Counted from the stretch's first letter, positions 26,329-35,707 are shown. The stretch: 64,000 bases of DNA from Macrococcoides psychrotolerans (GCF_038095555.1 NZ_CP124591.1:186001-250000); one strand, 5' to 3'. The notes: generated by a model from the letters alone, not told the origin. Translations and numbers: made by a program.

Positions 26329-27379
26329 AGACAATTATCTAAAATTAAATATAAGAAATAAACGTACGATTGTCACGAGTGATGTACATGGAAGGCCAGA
26401 TTTATTAGAACAATTATTGAAGAAGGTGGATTTTTCACACGAAGATATTCTTATAATTAATGGTGATATTATAGATAAGGGACCCGACAGTATACAAATG
26501 ATTACATATGTAGAACGTCTAATGGCGCAGGGCAATGTATATATGACATTAGGTAATTGCGATAAAATATTCGATGAACTGGAAGAAGCATTTCTATATG
26601 ACTATATGGAGTATCGCTATACGATTGTTCATGAGATGCTGAAGCAGTTAGGAAAGACACGAGACGACTATTCATCACAAGATGAACTGGCGAAAGAGCT
26701 TAGAACGAAATTTGAACATCTTCATAATGTAGTGAAAGATTTGCCGTTGATGATAGAAACTGAAGATTATATATTTGTGCACGCAGGAGTCGATGAAGAT
26801 TATATGGAGACGACAGAGCGCGATGCGCTGAATATGCCATTTTTCTATAACCAACCACATCAACTTGAGAAGACAGTAGTAGTGGGTCATTTCCCTGCTT
26901 GTAACTTTGTCGAACAAGGGGTATACCAACATAATATTAAAATCCATCCGAATCACAATACAATTGCCATTGATGGGGGTAATCAGGTCAAGACAAGTGG
27001 TCAGCTGAATGGACTCATCATCGAATCAGATGGGACATTGCACACAACGTTTGTTGATGATTATGAACAATGTATGGTTATCCAGTCATTTGATCCAGGA
27101 CTTCAAATGCCGCATAGCTTTACCTATCCTGATTACAATATTACAGCTTTTGAAGGGGATGAATATTTTACTTATTGTGAGTGTGGTGAACACGATGGTT
27201 GTATGGTGAAAACCGAATTCATCGATTTCGAAGCACAACGATTAAAAGATGATTATACAGATTATTTCCACACGGTAGAAGCTGGAGCGTTCGTCAGCGT
27301 GATTCAGCGTTATACAGGTTATGTTCAGATTAAGAAAAATGGTATTGTTGGGTTTGTTCCGGAAGAAGTACTGGAATAG
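26318..27379 (+). CDS. Metallophosphoesterase with C-terminal SH3-like segment
   Basis: 353-residue calcineurin-like phosphatase. Metal-site motifs in order: TSDVHG near 19-24, NGDIIDKGP near 46-54, GNCD near 77-80 (Cys at the place of the GNH histidine), VHAGVD near 146 and VGHFP near 182. The last ~45 residues (AGAFVSVIQRYTGYVQ, then VGFVPEEVLE) look like a small SH3-type barrel. Candidates are a diadenosine-tetraphosphatase-like or protein-phosphatase activity; substrate unknown. It starts within the end of the deacylase gene, so the two are coupled. Confidence 0.8.
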   Translation: MRIKDNYLKLNIRNKRTIVTSDVHGRPDLLEQLLKKVDFSHEDILIINGDIIDKGPDSIQMITYVERLMAQGNVYMTLGNCDKIFDELEEAFLYDYMEYRYTIVHEMLKQLGKTRDDYSSQDELAKELRTKFEHLHNVVKDLPLMIETEDYIFVHAGVDEDYMETTERDALNMPFFYNQPHQLEKTVVVGHFPACNFVEQGVYQHNIKIHPNHNTIAIDGGNQVKTSGQLNGLIIESDGTLHTTFVDDYEQCMVIQSFDPGLQMPHSFTYPDYNITAFEGDEYFTYCECGEHDGCMVKTEFIDFEAQRLKDDYTDYFHTVEAGAFVSVIQRYTGYVQIKKNGIVGFVPEEVLE

Positions 27380-27412
27380 ATACGTACATCAATACAGAAA
27401 GAAGGCTGATTT

Positions 27413-28318
27413 GTGACACAGACATTTATAATGATTATCGCTTTAATATTAACAGGATATTTAATGAAGCGCCTAAACTATATAAAAGAAGAAGAAGGCG
27501 GTGTTATTGCTAAACTTATCTTCAATTTAACATTGCCCTCATTGGTCATCGTAACATTAAGCAGCGTTAAGATTGAACCTTCTTTAATGCTCTTGCCTGT
27601 AATTATGGTAATCTATGTTGTTATCGCTAAACTGATTGTTATCATTCTATTTCTCAAGTACAATAATCAGATTAGAGGTTCTGTAGGAATGATGGCTGCG
27701 GCATTTAATATCGGCTTGTTCGCCTATCCTCTAGTTGGTGAGATGTTCGGTGCAGAGGGATTATTATATTTTGGGATGTTTGATATCGGTGGTTCCATCG
27801 GTATGTTTGGTATTACGTATTTTGTAGGAAATTATTTCAGTGAAGGTGGAGACACGTTTGACATCCGATATTTACTTATGAGCTTAATGAAGACAGTACC
27901 ACTTATGACATATATCATCATGCTCACGATAAACTTACTAGATATACATATACCAGGTGAAATCATTGAATTCTTTAAAATAATTTCACAGGCGAACATG
28001 CCTTTATCCATGATATTGCTCGGCGTATATTTAAACTTTAAGGTGGATACATATTATTTACCATTAGCAATTAAATATTTATGTTTCCATTATGGATTTG
28101 GACTTATTGCGGGGTTGATATGTTATTATACGTTACCATTTAATGAAATGTTCAGAACAACATTGCTTATTGGATGGCTACTTCCTATAGGAGTGGCAAT
28201 CATTCCTTATGCAATACAATTTAAGTATAAAACATTACCGCTCATAGCGATGATCTCTAATATTACAATCGTTATTTCTATTATTATTTTATATATCTTT
28301 CAAAAGGTAATCTTATAA
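27413..28318 (+). CDS. AEC-family (auxin efflux carrier-like) transporter
   Basis: 301-residue membrane protein with ten hydrophobic helices in two halves: GYLMKRLNYIKEEEGGVIAKLIFNLTLPSLV is the typical AEC N-terminus (kept here as a description of residues about 14-44). Bacterial relatives move malate, malonate or other organic anions, but the substrate is not evident. GTG start at 27413 follows AGAAGGCTG. No partner gene is adjacent; a bidirectional terminator follows. Confidence 0.82.
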   Translation: MTQTFIMIIALILTGYLMKRLNYIKEEEGGVIAKLIFNLTLPSLVIVTLSSVKIEPSLMLLPVIMVIYVVIAKLIVIILFLKYNNQIRGSVGMMAAAFNIGLFAYPLVGEMFGAEGLLYFGMFDIGGSIGMFGITYFVGNYFSEGGDTFDIRYLLMSLMKTVPLMTYIIMLTINLLDIHIPGEIIEFFKIISQANMPLSMILLGVYLNFKVDTYYLPLAIKYLCFHYGFGLIAGLICYYTLPFNEMFRTTLLIGWLLPIGVAIIPYAIQFKYKTLPLIAMISNITIVISIIILYIFQKVIL

Positions 28319-28328
28319 AAAAATATAT

Positions 28329-28366
28329 AAAAGGATAAAGTGGCATTTGCGCCGCTTTATCCTTTT
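28329..28366. terminator. Bidirectional terminator between AEC gene and gdh
   Basis: AAAAGGATAAAG/CTTTATCCTTTT with inner GGC/GCC; the right arm covers the last codons and stop of the convergent gdh gene. Confidence 0.88.
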
Positions 28367-29142
28367 CCTCCCATAAACGAAGGATATTTTGTCATTCCGC
28401 CGTCGACATAGAGCGTTGTACCCGTAATATAGGCTGCCTGTGCGCTTGCTAAAAAGAGTGCCGCGTTGGCAACGTGTTCAGGTTCCCCAATAAAGCTCAT
28501 AGGTATCATTCTTTCGGTTTCTTCACGTGTAGCAGGATCTGCAAATTTTTCTTTCGTATGTTCTGTAACGATAGCGCCTGGTGAGATATTATTTACTCTT
28601 ATCCCTTGCGGGGCAAATTCCATGCTTAACGTTTCCATCATTAGCTTTAATCCGCCTTTACTTGCAGCATAGTTAACATAATTTGGCCATGGGATAACAT
28701 CGTGCACACTTGACATATTAATGATGACACCTTTTTTATTTGATTCAGTGAAATGTTTAGCAGCTTCTCGGCTGCCGATAAACGCACCGGTTAAGTTAAT
28801 ATTCATGACATGATTAAAATCTTCTGCTGACATTTCAAGAGAAGGTGTTGCCTTTTCAAATCCAGCATTATTAATCATAATATCTATCGTACCAAAGTGT
28901 TTTACTGCTTCTGATACCAGTGCAGTGACTTCGTCTTCTTTAGAAACATCGGCTTGAATTGTAATCGCATCACCACCAGACTTTTTAATCGTTTTAGCAA
29001 TTTCTAATGCTTCACTTTCACTTGAATTATAATTCACCACAACTTTACAGCCTTCCGTGCCGAACTTTTCTGCCATTGCTTTACCAATACCGCTTGAAGC
29101 GCCAGTAATAACGACAACTTTATCTTTTAAATCTTTATACAT
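28357..29142 (-). CDS. gdh: Glucose 1-dehydrogenase (SDR family)
   Basis: Cytoplasmic short-chain dehydrogenase of 261 residues, exactly the Bacillus glucose dehydrogenase length. Cofactor motif TGASSGIGKAM near 14-24, NNAGFE near 92, catalytic Ser in SSVHDV, and Tyr-x3-Lys in YAASKGG near 158-162. It oxidises glucose to gluconolactone with NAD(P). Start at 29142 is set by AAAGGAGTGAG; the frame extends further but lacks an RBS there. It lies 13 bases after glcU, the same pairing seen in Staphylococcus xylosus, giving a non-PTS route for glucose. Confidence 0.9.
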   Translation of the reverse strand: MYKDLKDKVVVITGASSGIGKAMAEKFGTEGCKVVVNYNSSESEALEIAKTIKKSGGDAITIQADVSKEDEVTALVSEAVKHFGTIDIMINNAGFEKATPSLEMSAEDFNHVMNINLTGAFIGSREAAKHFTESNKKGVIINMSSVHDVIPWPNYVNYAASKGGLKLMMETLSMEFAPQGIRVNNISPGAIVTEHTKEKFADPATREETERMIPMSFIGEPEHVANAALFLASAQAAYITGTTLYVDGGMTKYPSFMGGKG

Positions 29143-29155
29143 AAATCTCACTCCT

Positions 29156-30007
29156 TTATTGTTTTGCATATCCTAGTAGGAATGCTGCGATGATAATTAA
29201 CATAATTCCTGCGGCAATACCGATATATTGTTTCTTTGTTTTCTTTTCTCTTAACAGGAAGATCCCGCCGAGTGTCGAAACTACGACAAGCATCTGTGAG
29301 AATGAAAAGCTTGTTGCTACACCCACTTTAGGCTGAGAATAAAACATTGCCATATTACCTAAAGCCCATAACACACCAGGGAACATGTTTTTTACAATTG
29401 CTTTTTTCTTCGGATGATGCTTTAAAGTAAGCAGTAATCCACCGAGAACCATACCGATTGACTGAGGGAATAGTGCGCTCCAGCCTTCGACGCCAAAGAA
29501 CTGACCGATAACGACATAAGTTACATACCCTAAAGTAGAGATTAACAATATGGGGAGGGCTTTTTTAAGATTTCCTTTCGTCTGGTCATCTTCTTTACCT
29601 TTTAGTGAGGTTAACATGACCCCGATAATTAAAAGTGTTAATGCTATAACTCCGAGAATAATTGAAGTCATGGTCTTCCATTCGTTGAAGAATATGACTG
29701 AAATCAACGTTGTACCTACGAGTTGTAAGCCTGTTGAAATTGGCATTGTCTTAGAAACACCGATAAGCTCAACACTTTTAAGCTGATTTCCTTGACCAAA
29801 CGCCCAGAATGCACCAGAAACCATACCGACTAATAGAATTTTTGTATTTAGTTCTGGCTGAACCATGATATAAGTAATCGAGCCGATGATAAAGGCACCG
29901 ATGACAGTCCCCATAATTTGTTCATAAGGGGTTCCGCCTACTTTAACATTAATTAAGACGACACTTCCCCATAGTAATGCTGGTAACAAAGCAATTAATA
30001 TATCCAT
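29156..30007 (-). CDS. glcU: Glucose uptake protein GlcU
   Basis: Ten-helix membrane carrier of the GRP/drug-metabolite superfamily, 283 residues, importing glucose with protons. The family start MDILIALLPALLWGSVVL, the AFGQGNQLKSVELIGVSKTMPIS segment near 88-110, and the second-half SFSQMLVVVSTLGGIFLLREKK are visible. RBS AAAGGAGAATTT precedes the ATG. It heads a two-gene operon with gdh, so imported free glucose is handed to the dehydrogenase. Confidence 0.9.
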   Translation of the reverse strand: MDILIALLPALLWGSVVLINVKVGGTPYEQIMGTVIGAFIIGSITYIMVQPELNTKILLVGMVSGAFWAFGQGNQLKSVELIGVSKTMPISTGLQLVGTTLISVIFFNEWKTMTSIILGVIALTLLIIGVMLTSLKGKEDDQTKGNLKKALPILLISTLGYVTYVVIGQFFGVEGWSALFPQSIGMVLGGLLLTLKHHPKKKAIVKNMFPGVLWALGNMAMFYSQPKVGVATSFSFSQMLVVVSTLGGIFLLREKKTKKQYIGIAAGIMLIIIAAFLLGYAKQ

Positions 30008-30094
30008 AAATTCTCCTTTATCCTTTTATTATTAATTACCCTGTTGATGTTTCAGAAAACGTATGCTTTTGAAACTTGATTTGTAGATATACAC

Positions 30095-30140
30095 AAAGAG
30101 ACCCTTAAATAATGGCTGAACATTATTTAAGGGTCTTTAA
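30095..30140 (-). terminator. Terminator after the GNAT gene
   Basis: AAAGACCCTTAAATAATG pairs with CATTATTTAAGGGTCTCTTT across a TTCAGC loop (minus-strand reading), one mismatch near the base. Confidence 0.85.
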
Positions 30141-30992
30141 TTATTCTATAGTATATTTAAAATGATTCATTTCATTTATTTTTTTGAATCCAAGTTTCTC
30201 GTAGAATGCTATATCTTTTTCCCGCTTACTTTTCACGGAAAGCTGTACACTCGTCGCGTGATGTTTTTTAAATGCATGGTCTACAGCGAAAGATACAAGG
30301 TCGTGGCCAATGCCTTTATGACGGTATTGTAAATGCGTATAGACGAATCGAATGTCGCAGCTATCGTCATCATTGATCTGCATCCAGATGAAGCCTTTAG
30401 CAATACCTTCATTCAAATAGAGGTAAAGTTCATGACTATTCCCGATAGAATTCAATATTTTATCACGCATTGGTTTATAGTCCATATACATATCTTTCAT
30501 AATTTCTGTAAAGCTCTTTTTATATACAGGTTTATATTTAATAACTTGAGGTACGAGAGATGTCGTTTTATTTTGATGGGTTGTCATGGTATATGTCGTT
30601 CCAAGATATTGCGTTCGTAAATTTTTCATAACAGTCTGGCCAAAACGATGATCTTCATGCAGGCTGAAGTAATAGGTCTTCAAGCTAGGGTGTGTTATAA
30701 GGAAATCTTGCCACATCACTTTGATCATATTCAATGTTATTTTGTCTGTATGTTTCGTAATTGGACCAAGAATGTGCGCCTCTTTATCGTTAATAGGCTC
30801 TATACCAAATGCAGCGATGATTTCCTCTTCATCTTTAATGAGCAGCATATCTTCTTTTTTGATGTGATGAAGTTGTTCTTCTATACCTTGTAATGTAATA
30901 CGTATATATCCGACGTGATGTTCGTTATGCTGATTGAGGTCATATAAGAACTTTGCTGTTTTGTGTATATCTTCCATTTGTGTGATTTTCAA
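30141..30992 (-). CDS. GNAT-family N-acetyltransferase
   Basis: 283-residue protein with a C-terminal GNAT fold: VYTHLQYRHKGIGHDLVSFAVDHAF is the acetyl-CoA loop region (motif Q/RxxGxG as RHKGIG), followed by FYEKLGFKKI. The N-terminal half looks like a second, degenerate acetyltransferase domain. Substrate unknown. I start it at TTG 30992 because AAGGAG lies 7 bases upstream; the in-frame ATG at 31028 has no good RBS but overlaps the stop of a short upstream reading frame. Confidence 0.75.
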   Translation of the reverse strand: MKITQMEDIHKTAKFLYDLNQHNEHHVGYIRITLQGIEEQLHHIKKEDMLLIKDEEEIIAAFGIEPINDKEAHILGPITKHTDKITLNMIKVMWQDFLITHPSLKTYYFSLHEDHRFGQTVMKNLRTQYLGTTYTMTTHQNKTTSLVPQVIKYKPVYKKSFTEIMKDMYMDYKPMRDKILNSIGNSHELYLYLNEGIAKGFIWMQINDDDSCDIRFVYTHLQYRHKGIGHDLVSFAVDHAFKKHHATSVQLSVKSKREKDIAFYEKLGFKKINEMNHFKYTIE

Positions 30993-31024
30993 GTGATCAC
31001 TCCTTAAAGTGTGCTGACAATACT

Positions 31025-31117
31025 TCATGTGTTATATTGATTTGATGTTACATGTGGATGTAAACTTTTTGCGTCTTCAAGTGCATGAATATTATCTGGG
31101 AAATGTAACGATTTAAT
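31025..31117 (-). other. Possible 30-codon leader or remnant reading frame upstream of the GNAT gene
   Basis: After a strong AAGGAGG a minimal ATGGCGTATTAA occurs, and in the shifted frame an ATT codon at 31117 opens 30 sense codons (IKSLHFPDNIHALEDAKSLH first) ending in a TGA that overlaps the ATG at 31028. It could be a leader peptide with a rare ATT start, a frameshifted gene remnant, or chance. I see nothing else in this 235-base gap. Confidence 0.3.
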
Positions 31118-31228
31118 ACGCCATCCTCCTTAAGTAAAGCATACAAGATAGTACCTAAAATCTCAATTTAATCATATGAAATATATTCTGTTATAATAAA
31201 GATTATTAAAGAATAGAGGACGGATATT

Positions 31229-33355
31229 ATGAAATCAGTAGTGTTAGCAGAGAAACCTTCAGTCGCACGTGATATTGCACGTGTACTTAAATGTAATCAA
31301 AAGAAAAATGGATATATGGAAAATGACAAATATATCGTCACTTGGGCATTAGGACATTTAGTTACAAATGCTGATCCCGAGCAGTATGATGCAAAGTTTA
31401 AACAGTGGGATTTAAATATGCTGCCCATTATACCAGAGCGTATGAAGACGGTTGTTATTGGTAAGACCCGTAAACAATTTAATACAGTGAAAGCACAGAT
31501 TGAACGTCAAGATGTGAATGAGATTATTATTGCGACTGACGCAGGACGTGAAGGAGAACTTGTTGCGCGCCTTATTATCGAGAAATGTAAAGGAAACAAA
31601 CCGATGAAACGTCTCTGGATATCCTCAGTTACAGACAAGGCAATAATGGACGGCTTTAAGCATTTGAAACCAGCACAGGCATATCAAGGATTATATGAAG
31701 CGGCTATGGCACGAAGCGAAGCGGATTGGATTGTTGGTATTAATGCAACAAGAGCACTAACAACGAAATATGATGCGCAACTTTCTACAGGTCGTGTACA
31801 GACGCCGACGCTTCAGATGGTCAAAATACGCCAAGATGCAGTGCAGAAATTTCAGCCGAAAACATATTATAGTATCGAGCTTGTAAGTAGAAGTGATAAG
31901 TTCAAGTGGCAAAGCGGGAATCAAATCTTTGATGAATCAAAAGTAGATGGACTATTGAAAGACATACAAGGAAAGCAAGCCATTGTTCAAGATGTAGTCT
32001 CTAAAGAAAAGAAACGCTATCCTGGAAAACTCTATGATTTAACGAGTTTGCAGCAGGACGCTTATAAGCGCTTCAAATATTCAGCGAAAGAAACATTGAA
32101 CGCGATGCAAAGTCTATACGAGACCCATAAATATGTAACATATCCAAGAACGGATTCAAATTACTTAACGACAGATATGGAAAGCTCACTTAAAGAACGT
32201 GTCGCATCCCTTGGTGCTACGCCGTATAAAGATCAAGTCGTGAAATTACTAAAGACACAAATTAAAGGTGCCAGTCACTTTATTAATAATGCGAAAGTAT
32301 CAGATCACCATGCCATTGTTCCGACTGAGATTAGAGCGAATTTAGAGACACTTGGAGCAAGAGAAAAGAATATATATTTACTTATTGCGGAACGTTTCTT
32401 AAGCAATTTAATGGAACCCCATATATATAAAGAAGAAACCATTACTGTACAGATTGGAAAAGAAATATTTACGCTTAAGACCGAGACGACTGTGAAAGCA
32501 GGATTTAAAGCATTGTATGAACAGTCATCCCTTGAGCGTCATAACGCGTACCGTAAAGGAGAAACATTAAGTTCTGTCAGCCTGAAGAAGACAACCGGTG
32601 AAACACAGCCCCCAGCTTATTTAAATGAGGGGACATTACTTAAAGCGATGGAGAACCCGGCATCTATCTTTAATATCGATAAGGAGAGTACGTCGACATT
32701 AAAGTCTGCAGGTGGTATTGGAACAGTAGCGACACGAGCAGATATTATTGAGAAGCTTTATAACTTAAATGCGATAGAAAATAATAACGGTAATATTAAA
32801 GTGACGAACAAAGGACGTCAGTTATTAGAACTTGCACCTGATGCACTCAAGTCGCCCGAACTTACAGCAGACTGGGAATATAAATTAACACGCATTGAAA
32901 AAAATAAGTATGGAAGAAAACAATTTATGCATGAGATGATAGATTTCACAAAAGAAATCATTGCTGAAATTAAATCGAGTGATGAGAAATTTAAACACGA
33001 TAACTTAACGAGTACAGAATGCCCGACTTGCGGTAAGTTTATGTTAGAGAAAAAAACGCGTAACGGTAAGATGCTTGTCTGCCAAGATCCAACGTGCGGC
33101 ACGAAGAAGAATGTTCAGCGTAAAACGAATGCGCGTTGCCCAGAATGTAAGAAGAAGCTGACGCTACATGGTAAAGGGCCAAAAGCAATGTACAGTTGTG
33201 TATGTGGATTTAGAGAAACGCAAGAACAGATGGATAAACGCTTCAATTCGAAGAAGACAGGAAAAGTATCGAAAAAAGAAATCAATAAATATATGAAGAA
33301 AGAAGAGCCAATCAATAATCCTTTTGCCGATGCACTCAAAAACTTAAATTTATAA
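31229..33355 (+). CDS. topB: DNA topoisomerase III
   Basis: Type IA topoisomerase of 708 residues that relaxes and decatenates DNA by single-strand passage. N-terminal Toprim domain: LAEKPSVARDIA at 5-16 and the metal-binding DAGREGE near 105. The catalytic tyrosine is in YVTYPRTDSNYL near 305. The C-terminal tail (about 595-655) has zinc-ribbon-like cysteines: CPTCGKF, CQDPTCGTKK, CPECKKK, CVCGF. RBS AGAGGACGG precedes ATG. The position near glcU and the S10 cluster matches S. aureus gene order. Confidence 0.95.
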   Translation: MKSVVLAEKPSVARDIARVLKCNQKKNGYMENDKYIVTWALGHLVTNADPEQYDAKFKQWDLNMLPIIPERMKTVVIGKTRKQFNTVKAQIERQDVNEIIIATDAGREGELVARLIIEKCKGNKPMKRLWISSVTDKAIMDGFKHLKPAQAYQGLYEAAMARSEADWIVGINATRALTTKYDAQLSTGRVQTPTLQMVKIRQDAVQKFQPKTYYSIELVSRSDKFKWQSGNQIFDESKVDGLLKDIQGKQAIVQDVVSKEKKRYPGKLYDLTSLQQDAYKRFKYSAKETLNAMQSLYETHKYVTYPRTDSNYLTTDMESSLKERVASLGATPYKDQVVKLLKTQIKGASHFINNAKVSDHHAIVPTEIRANLETLGAREKNIYLLIAERFLSNLMEPHIYKEETITVQIGKEIFTLKTETTVKAGFKALYEQSSLERHNAYRKGETLSSVSLKKTTGETQPPAYLNEGTLLKAMENPASIFNIDKESTSTLKSAGGIGTVATRADIIEKLYNLNAIENNNGNIKVTNKGRQLLELAPDALKSPELTADWEYKLTRIEKNKYGRKQFMHEMIDFTKEIIAEIKSSDEKFKHDNLTSTECPTCGKFMLEKKTRNGKMLVCQDPTCGTKKNVQRKTNARCPECKKKLTLHGKGPKAMYSCVCGFRETQEQMDKRFNSKKTGKVSKKEINKYMKKEEPINNPFADALKNLNL

Positions 33356-33371
33356 GTAAACTAAATACCTA

Positions 33372-33400
33372 TTGTTCAACACTTCACAAATTGTTAAAAT
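33372..33400 (+). promoter_or_regulatory. Promoter with Rex-like site for the DASS transporter
   Basis: -35 TTGTTC at 33372-33377, 17-base spacer, -10 TAAAAT at 33395-33400. The segment TTGTTCAACACTTCACAA (33372-33389) matches the Rex consensus except for two bases in the left arm and covers the -35 and most of the spacer. Confidence 0.5.
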
Positions 33401-33428
33401 AGAAGTGAATAAAATAGGGGGTGTATCT

Positions 33429-34946
33429 ATGGAAAACGTAAAACAAAAGAATAATCTTAAACCAATTTGGATTGTCTTGAGCTTTCTTGTATTGATTACG
33501 ATCGTATTACTACCGACACCTGCTTCTTTACCAGTGATGGGTAAGATGGCACTTGCAATCCTTGCTTTCGCTGTTATTATGTGGGTGACTGAAGCGGTGA
33601 GTTATCCTGTTTCAAGTACGATGATCGTTGCTTTAATCATCCTGCTAATTGGATTCAGTCCGATTGAGAAACTTGGGCCATCGATGGGTAATCCGATGGC
33701 TGCAGGTAAACCGTTAACTGAGGATGCCTTGTTCGGTACACAGAATGCATTAAAGATTGCATTTAGTGGATTTTCAAGTTCAGCAGTAGCGCTCGTTGCA
33801 GCTGCACTGTTCTTAGCGACAGCCATGCAAGTGACAAACTTGCATAAACGTCTTGCGCTTTTAGTACTCTCAGTAGTAGGGAATAAAACGAATGCAGTAG
33901 TCGCAGGTTCTATCATTGTTTCCATCATTCTTGCATTTTTCGTTCCTTCAGCAACTGCACGTGCAGGCGCTGTCGTACCGATTCTGCTTGGTATGGTTAC
34001 AGCGTTTGGTGCTAAGAAAGAATCCCGCCTGGCAGCATTGCTTGTGATTACCGCTGTTCAAGCTGTGTCTATATGGAATATCGGTATTAAGACGGGAGCC
34101 GCTCAAAATATGGTTGCTATGGGCTTTATCAATAAAACCTTTAACGAAGATATCTCATGGGGTCAGTGGTTTATGTATGCGGCACCGTGGTCCATTATTA
34201 TGTCGATTGTCTTATACTTTGTTATGATCAATTTGATTAAACCTGAAACGAAAGAAATTGAAGGTGGAAAGGAACTTGTAAAGGCACAGCTAGCGGAACT
34301 TGGACCGGTAACACCGAAAGAATGGCGATTAATTGCAATCTCAGTAGCATTGCTCTTGTTCTGGGCAACTGAAGGTAAGTTTCATCCAATTGATTCTTCA
34401 TCGATTACTTTAATTGCGTTAGCTATTATGCTCACTCCGAAGATTGGCATCTTCTCGTGGAGCGATGTAGAAAAATTGATTCCATGGGGAACAATTATAG
34501 TATTTGCGATTGGGATATCCTTAGGGAACTTATTACTGCAAACGACTGGGGCGCAGTGGCTCAGTGATAAGACTTTTGGATTGATGGGGTTAGAGCATTT
34601 GCCATTACTTGCTACAATTGCTTTAATTACGATATTTAATATTCTGATTCATTTAGGATTCGCAAGTGCAACAAGCTTATCAAGTGCACTTATACCAGTG
34701 TTTATTGCACTTACAAGTACATTAGGATTAAAGGATAATGCAGTTGGATTCGTATTAATACAACAATTTGTTATTAGTTTTGGGTTCCTATTACCAGTAT
34801 CAGCGCCACAGAATATGCTTGCATACGGTACAGGTACATTCACGGTTAAAGATTTCTTGAAGTCAGGGATACCTTTAACCATTATTGGCTATTTACTTAT
34901 CCTGCTCTTTAGCGCAACTTATTGGAAATGGATTGGATTAATATAA
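33429..34946 (+). CDS. DASS/SLC13-family anion transporter
   Basis: 505-residue membrane carrier with about 12 hydrophobic segments, of the divalent anion:sodium symporter family that imports dicarboxylates such as succinate, malate or 2-oxoglutarate. Family landmarks: FVPSATARAGAVVPILLG near 176 (SNT-like substrate/sodium loop, here S-A-T), WATEGKFHPIDSS near 310, and LPVSAPQNMLAYGTG near 459 (second clamshell tip). ATG at 33429 follows AGGGGGTG; the frame is open upstream across the promoter. Monocistronic between topB and a terminator. A Rex-like box suggests redox control. Confidence 0.85.
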   Translation: MENVKQKNNLKPIWIVLSFLVLITIVLLPTPASLPVMGKMALAILAFAVIMWVTEAVSYPVSSTMIVALIILLIGFSPIEKLGPSMGNPMAAGKPLTEDALFGTQNALKIAFSGFSSSAVALVAAALFLATAMQVTNLHKRLALLVLSVVGNKTNAVVAGSIIVSIILAFFVPSATARAGAVVPILLGMVTAFGAKKESRLAALLVITAVQAVSIWNIGIKTGAAQNMVAMGFINKTFNEDISWGQWFMYAAPWSIIMSIVLYFVMINLIKPETKEIEGGKELVKAQLAELGPVTPKEWRLIAISVALLLFWATEGKFHPIDSSSITLIALAIMLTPKIGIFSWSDVEKLIPWGTIIVFAIGISLGNLLLQTTGAQWLSDKTFGLMGLEHLPLLATIALITIFNILIHLGFASATSLSSALIPVFIALTSTLGLKDNAVGFVLIQQFVISFGFLLPVSAPQNMLAYGTGTFTVKDFLKSGIPLTIIGYLLILLFSATYWKWIGLI

Positions 34947-34957
34947 TCAATGAAAAG

Positions 34958-34992
34958 AAAGATGCTGAGACGAATGTCTCAGCATCTTTTTT
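34958..34992. terminator. Bidirectional terminator after the DASS gene
   Basis: AAAGATGCTGAGAC/GTCTCAGCATCTTT around GAAT, followed by T's; it also overlaps the stop of the convergent PepSY lipoprotein gene. Confidence 0.9.
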
Positions 34993-35707
34993 ATGCATCT
35001 TGAGATAAGATTTTCATATCTTTAGCATCAAGTTCAAACTCTTTCGTTTTGCCATCTTGTCCTTTTAACTCAACATTATATTTAAATTTTCCATCATCAT
35101 GATCAAGTGACCATTCTTTAATCTCACCATTGTAAACTTTTTGTGCTGCTTTAATAATTTTATCAGCAGGCACAAACTCACCGTAATCAAATGTTTTTTC
35201 GTTATCTTTATCATCTTCTACTTCAGAAGAGATAATTTTGTTTTGTTCAGCGTTTACTTTGATTTCATGAGTCTTTTTGTTTGTATCGATTAAGGAAATT
35301 TTGTAAACCCATTGGCCCATATCATGGTCGAATGAAATGCTTTCTAAATCGCCATCAACTTTCTTCTGTGCTGTTTTAATTGCTTCTTCTGGTGAAAGTT
35401 TAATGTCATCTAGTTTAATAGAAGCTTCATCTTTGTCATTATCATCATCTGCTTCAGTCGCTTCATCTTTATTATCCACGTCATCTGAATCTTCTGTACT
35501 GCTTTCGCCTTCTTGTTTTGCATCATTATCTTCATCGTTGTTATCATCTTTATCATTTGTATCTGTCGCTTTAGTATCAGTAGTTTCTGATTGCTGTTCC
35601 TGTTTAGTTTCATCCTTTGGAGATTTCTCAACATCATTTGTGTCATTATTACATGCAGCAAGTGCTAAAGCTGAAGATAGGATTAAACTTAATATTTTAA
35701 ATTTCAT
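34991..35707 (-). CDS. PepSY-domain lipoprotein
   Basis: Secreted, lipid-anchored protein of 238 residues. Signal peptide of 18 residues with lipobox LAAC, lipidated Cys19. Residues about 22-95 form a low-complexity linker rich in Asp, Glu, Asn, Thr and Lys. Two PepSY units follow (about 100-165 and 170-238), each starting LSPEEAIKTAQKKV or PADKIIKAAQKV and containing a W-x-LDHD or SFDHD tract. PepSY domains often restrain extracellular proteases; no target is visible. RBS AAAGGAGG. Monocistronic. Confidence 0.85.
   Translation of the reverse strand: MKFKILSLILSSALALAACNNDTNDVEKSPKDETKQEQQSETTDTKATDTNDKDDNNDEDNDAKQEGESSTEDSDDVDNKDEATEADDDNDKDEASIKLDDIKLSPEEAIKTAQKKVDGDLESISFDHDMGQWVYKISLIDTNKKTHEIKVNAEQNKIISSEVEDDKDNEKTFDYGEFVPADKIIKAAQKVYNGEIKEWSLDHDDGKFKYNVELKGQDGKTKEFELDAKDMKILSQDA

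Noticed and set aside
35410..35661. Minus-strand methionine/lysine-rich frame within the lipoprotein gene
   Set aside because: Shifted frame of the same repeat tract; no RBS or plausible protein.
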